From positions 5,422,709 to 5,486,708 of the forward strand of contig CP043547.1 in NCBI GenBank assembly GCA_009664345.1: 64,000 nucleotides of DNA, read 5' to 3'. The DNA comes from Planctomycetales bacterium 10988. GTDB taxonomy: Bacteria; Planctomycetota; Planctomycetia; Pirellulales; Pb10988. Positions 61,523 through 64,000 of the stretch are shown one piece after another (the first letter of the stretch is position 1; each line of letters starts with the position of its first letter). The position numbers and the translations under genes are program-made. The notes under the pieces were generated by a model. It was not told where the DNA came from and searched no databases. It saw nothing but the letters and a program-made list of their open reading frames with translations.

Positions 61523-62530
61523 ATGTATCTGATCCTCACCCTCCTACTTGTGCCTCTTGCGATCTTCGTGGTGGCGATTGTTGGCTTTCGGATTATTTAT
61601 TTTCAGTACGGGCTTTCGATTTTTGAGAAGGTCCCGTGGCTGAAAGCCGAAAGTAATCCCCCGCTGCCTGATCGTGAGGATTGCACGTTTCAAACGCGAG
61701 ACGGCTATCGTTTGCAAGGGAGTTATCTAACCCACACCGGGGCGGAATGCCGAGGGGTGATCCTCTTTTGCCATGAAATCAATGGGGATCGCTGGGGGGT
61801 CGTGCCGATTTCCAAAACGCTTCGCGAGGCGGGATTCGATATTTTCACCTTCGATTTTCGTGGCCAAGGGGCAAGCGAGGCCATTCCGAATCGCGTGATC
61901 ATGCCCTGGCTGACTCGCGATGAAGTGGAAGACGTTCGGGCAGCGGTCGATTATGTCTTTCAACGAAACGCCGGCACGATTCAAAAGGTCGGCTTGCTAG
62001 GAACGAGTCGCGGGGCTTCGGCGGCCCTCAGTTTATCGGCCCGGGACAGTCGCATCGCCGGGGTCGTGAGCGATGGCGGCTTTCCGATTGTGCCAATGAT
62101 TCAATATTATCTGAACCGTTTCTTGCGAATCTATACGCGATGGTATCCTGTCTATAAATATCTGCCTGCTTGGTACATGCGGATTTTGATTCGCTGGATT
62201 CTGTCGGCTTACGAGAAACGTCACGAGTGCAAATTCGCCCATTTAGACAAACTTGCGGGACAGATCAAACAACCCGTGATGCTCATTCATGGCGAACGAG
62301 ATTCGTATGTGCCGGAATATATCGTCAAGGACCTCGGCGATTCGATCGATCAATTGGAAGAACTTTGGATCGTCCCCAAAGCCAAGCACAACGCCGCTTA
62401 CGCCGTCGAACCGGAACAATACGGAGAGAAGGTGACCCGTTTTTTCGCTCGCTACTTAATGGCCCCTTCACACCAGGCCCTTAAGTCTCGGCAAAAGGTT
62501 TGCCAATCCGCCTCGAATTCCAAGGTGTGA
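61523..62530 (+). CDS. Membrane-anchored alpha/beta hydrolase
   Basis: 335 residues. One hydrophobic segment at the start (about 2-24), then an alpha/beta hydrolase fold: S162 as nucleophile in GTSRGA, Asp in HGERDSYV (about 257), and His in KAKHNAAY (about 287). The cap region has RFLRIYTRWYPVYKYLPAWYMR. Substrate unknown; esterase or peptidase-like. The last 79 bases overlap the 3' end of the opposite-strand hydrolase gene, so the final about 26 residues (SHQALKSRQKV...) are encoded in antisense to it. Confidence 0.85.
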   Translation: MYLILTLLLVPLAIFVVAIVGFRIIYFQYGLSIFEKVPWLKAESNPPLPDREDCTFQTRDGYRLQGSYLTHTGAECRGVILFCHEINGDRWGVVPISKTLREAGFDIFTFDFRGQGASEAIPNRVIMPWLTRDEVEDVRAAVDYVFQRNAGTIQKVGLLGTSRGASAALSLSARDSRIAGVVSDGGFPIVPMIQYYLNRFLRIYTRWYPVYKYLPAWYMRILIRWILSAYEKRHECKFAHLDKLAGQIKQPVMLIHGERDSYVPEYIVKDLGDSIDQLEELWIVPKAKHNAAYAVEPEQYGEKVTRFFARYLMAPSHQALKSRQKVCQSASNSKV

Positions 62531-63336
62531 GCCGCCTCTGGGTAGACGATCAACTGCTTCTGCTCGTGAGGAACCGCCTCGAAGAACACCCGCAGTTTCT
62601 CATTATCAACGATGCGATCGCGTCCGGCGAGCATCATCAACATCGGCATCGTCAAGCGGCTGGCCCAAGATTCTCGTTGGGCATCAAGTTCGAGATTGTT
62701 CGCCAAGAAGCGGACCGTCGCCCGGCGTAAGGTGAGCGGGTCTTCGGAAATCATCCGTTGCCAATTCGGCTCTTCCGTGAAAAGTTGAGGGTCTTGCAAC
62801 GGAATCTGAATCCGCCGACCGCTCATTCGCTTTCGCTTCGCTGCCAGTTTCAAGAGTTTGGCTTGCCATGGTTTCGCCTGAAATTGGGCATATATCCCTG
62901 GATAAAGGAGGGCCAAGGCGGAAATTTCTTCGGCATGATTCGCAGCAAGATGGGCGGCAAGCTTTCCTCCCCAGCTCAATCCAATCAAAATGTGAGGGCG
63001 GTCTTTCGGCAACGCTCGCAAGCGGACAAGCACATCATCCACCCAGGTTTGCCACGTCGGAATATCCCCAGCGGAGTCTCGATTGAGGCCAGAACCTCTT
63101 CGATCCACAGCGTGCAACGCAAAGCCCGCTTGAGATAAGGTCCGCCCGGTTCGATAGTACCAGCCGCTGTGACTGGTGATCCCGTGCAGCAACACGACCT
63201 CCGCACGCGGGGTTTCTCGCTGCCGGTGCTCCTCATTCAAAGCCGGCCAATATCGATACCGGAGCTTGTATCCATCCGCCGCGGTGTCGCTGCGAATCTC
63301 TGGAAAGATCGTCGACGATTCAGCTCCCTCGGTCAT
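62452..63336 (-). CDS. Alpha/beta hydrolase, monoacylglycerol-lipase-like (S33)
   Basis: 294 residues from the ATG at 63336, whose ATGA overlaps the stop of the enolase-superfamily gene upstream, a sign of coupled translation. Nucleophile S121 in GLSWGG, Asp in AGRDRIVD (about 240), His in EAAHTLEF (about 270), and the oxyanion phrase LLHGITSHSGWYYR fit the serine-aminopeptidase/monoacylglycerol-lipase group. No signal peptide. Substrate unknown. Its 3' end overlaps the convergent hydrolase by 79 bases. Confidence 0.87.
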   Translation of the reverse strand: MTEGAESSTIFPEIRSDTAADGYKLRYRYWPALNEEHRQRETPRAEVVLLHGITSHSGWYYRTGRTLSQAGFALHAVDRRGSGLNRDSAGDIPTWQTWVDDVLVRLRALPKDRPHILIGLSWGGKLAAHLAANHAEEISALALLYPGIYAQFQAKPWQAKLLKLAAKRKRMSGRRIQIPLQDPQLFTEEPNWQRMISEDPLTLRRATVRFLANNLELDAQRESWASRLTMPMLMMLAGRDRIVDNEKLRVFFEAVPHEQKQLIVYPEAAHTLEFEADWQTFCRDLRAWCEGAIK

Positions 63337-64000
63337 TCCACATCCCCCCATCGCCAGTTCTTTTGTTCACTCGACAACCGGTGGACCGTTTGCGGCTCCA
63401 CACTGACCCCCAGCCCCGGCTCCATGATCACCACGGCTTTTCCTGAATAACGGAAGGAAACATGCTTTTTGGTGAGATTCTCTTGCAAGATGAAGCGATC
63501 GTAGGAACCTTCCAAATAGCGAATCATCGTCACCGTACAAGCAAAGTGCCGACCGGCCGCGGAGAGAATCCCCGACTCGCCGGGATGGCAACCAAGTTGA
63601 TATCCCAAACCGTTCGCATGTGCCAAGGCCGCCAATCGCAAACAGGCGAGAAAGCCGCCACATTTCGAAAGGCGTAGATTAAAAAGATCGCACATCCCTT
63701 CGCGAATCGCCCGCTCCGCGTCGAACGTTCCGGTCAACGACTCATCGAGCATGATCGGAACCTTGAGTTCCTGGCGAACGTCGCTGAGTCCACCCACCTC
63801 GGCATGAGCCACGGGTTGTTCGACACTACTGATCGAAGCCCGCTTGAGCAAACTCATTCTCTCTACAACTTCTCCGAGCGGCCAAGCTTCATTGGCATCG
63901 ACCCGAATATCAACGCCCGGCCCTAAGATCCGCCGAATCCGCCGCAAGCGGCGAGCATCCTTCTCCGGGGAAAAACCAACTTTTACCTTGCATTGATGGA
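63333..64000 (-). CDS. Enolase-superfamily enzyme, muconate-cycloisomerase/dipeptide-epimerase-like (5' end outside window)
   Basis: At least 222 residues, open to the right edge. Visible superfamily residues: KVKVG (the K-x-K base motif, near 63976-63984), then VDANEAW (metal Asp), EQPV (metal Glu) and LDES (metal Asp), and a C-terminal GCHPGESGIL and EPGLGVSV. These enzymes abstract a proton alpha to a carboxylate: o-succinylbenzoate synthase, L-Ala-D/L-Glu epimerase and muconate cycloisomerase are candidates. No menaquinone gene is in view to favour MenC. Its stop overlaps the start of the hydrolase downstream by four bases. Confidence 0.88.
   Translation of the reverse strand, partial: HQCKVKVGFSPEKDARRLRRIRRILGPGVDIRVDANEAWPLGEVVERMSLLKRASISSVEQPVAHAEVGGLSDVRQELKVPIMLDESLTGTFDAERAIREGMCDLFNLRLSKCGGFLACLRLAALAHANGLGYQLGCHPGESGILSAAGRHFACTVTMIRYLEGSYDRFILQENLTKKHVSFRYSGKAVVIMEPGLGVSVEPQTVHRLSSEQKNWRWGDVE

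Overview
The window reads as chromosomal DNA of a planctomycete (Planctomycetota) of moderate GC. Evidence for the lineage: a DUF1501 Tat-exported protein paired with a DUF1549/DUF1553 cytochrome-c/LamG protein, a Ser/Thr kinase with the pre-kinase segment common in planctomycetes, a protein starting with the 'NPYQSP' motif, a J-domain-like membrane protein, an expanded BatA/DUF58/MoxR/von Willebrand cluster, and weak or absent Shine-Dalgarno sites at many genes. No rRNA, tRNA, CRISPR array or prophage was seen. Genus and species cannot be told from the sequence alone.

Layout. 0-8.4 kb: kinase (cut by the left edge), coiled-coil membrane protein, tadA, a D-2-hydroxyacid dehydrogenase, a TPR protein and fumC. 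8.6-21.4 kb: a long coiled-coil membrane protein, a PAS-GAF-receiver regulator behind a long leader, and a minus-strand cluster of two von Willebrand membrane proteins, a DUF58 protein and a MoxR ATPase, followed by an NHL-repeat lipoprotein. 21.8-26.4 kb: a membrane protein built of two nearly identical halves, an AsmA-like protein and a sugar-nucleotide epimerase. 27.2-32.1 kb: a sugar locus with a sucrose/mannosylfructose-phosphate synthase-like glycosyltransferase, its HAD phosphatase, an OprB-type porin and an (alpha/alpha)6 glycoside hydrolase. 32.3-38.4 kb: housekeeping genes (class IV aminotransferase, hemW, an MBL hydrolase, scpA, a polyprenyl glycosylphosphotransferase, fxsA). 38.7-46.9 kb: planctomycete-type large envelope proteins of unknown role. 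47-53.4 kb: a MATE exporter and the DUF1501/DUF1553 pair.

53.4-57.3 kb is an accessory stretch: a manganese catalase, a Tat-exported seven-cysteine protein, a long hairpin, and a 1.1-kb GC-rich IS701-type element whose transposase has lost its C-terminal end. 57.3-64 kb returns to metabolism: a FabF-like ketosynthase facing a membrane fatty-acid desaturase, panE, two alpha/beta hydrolases that overlap tail to tail, and an enolase-superfamily enzyme cut by the right edge.

The most unexpected signals are a near-palindromic 13-14 bp word (AAAAGCACTTTTT or its complement) found four times, both between and inside genes, with looser relatives in several spacers; a membrane protein whose halves are 72% identical over 100 ungapped residues; and a sugar locus that makes, dephosphorylates and possibly transports and recycles a disaccharide.
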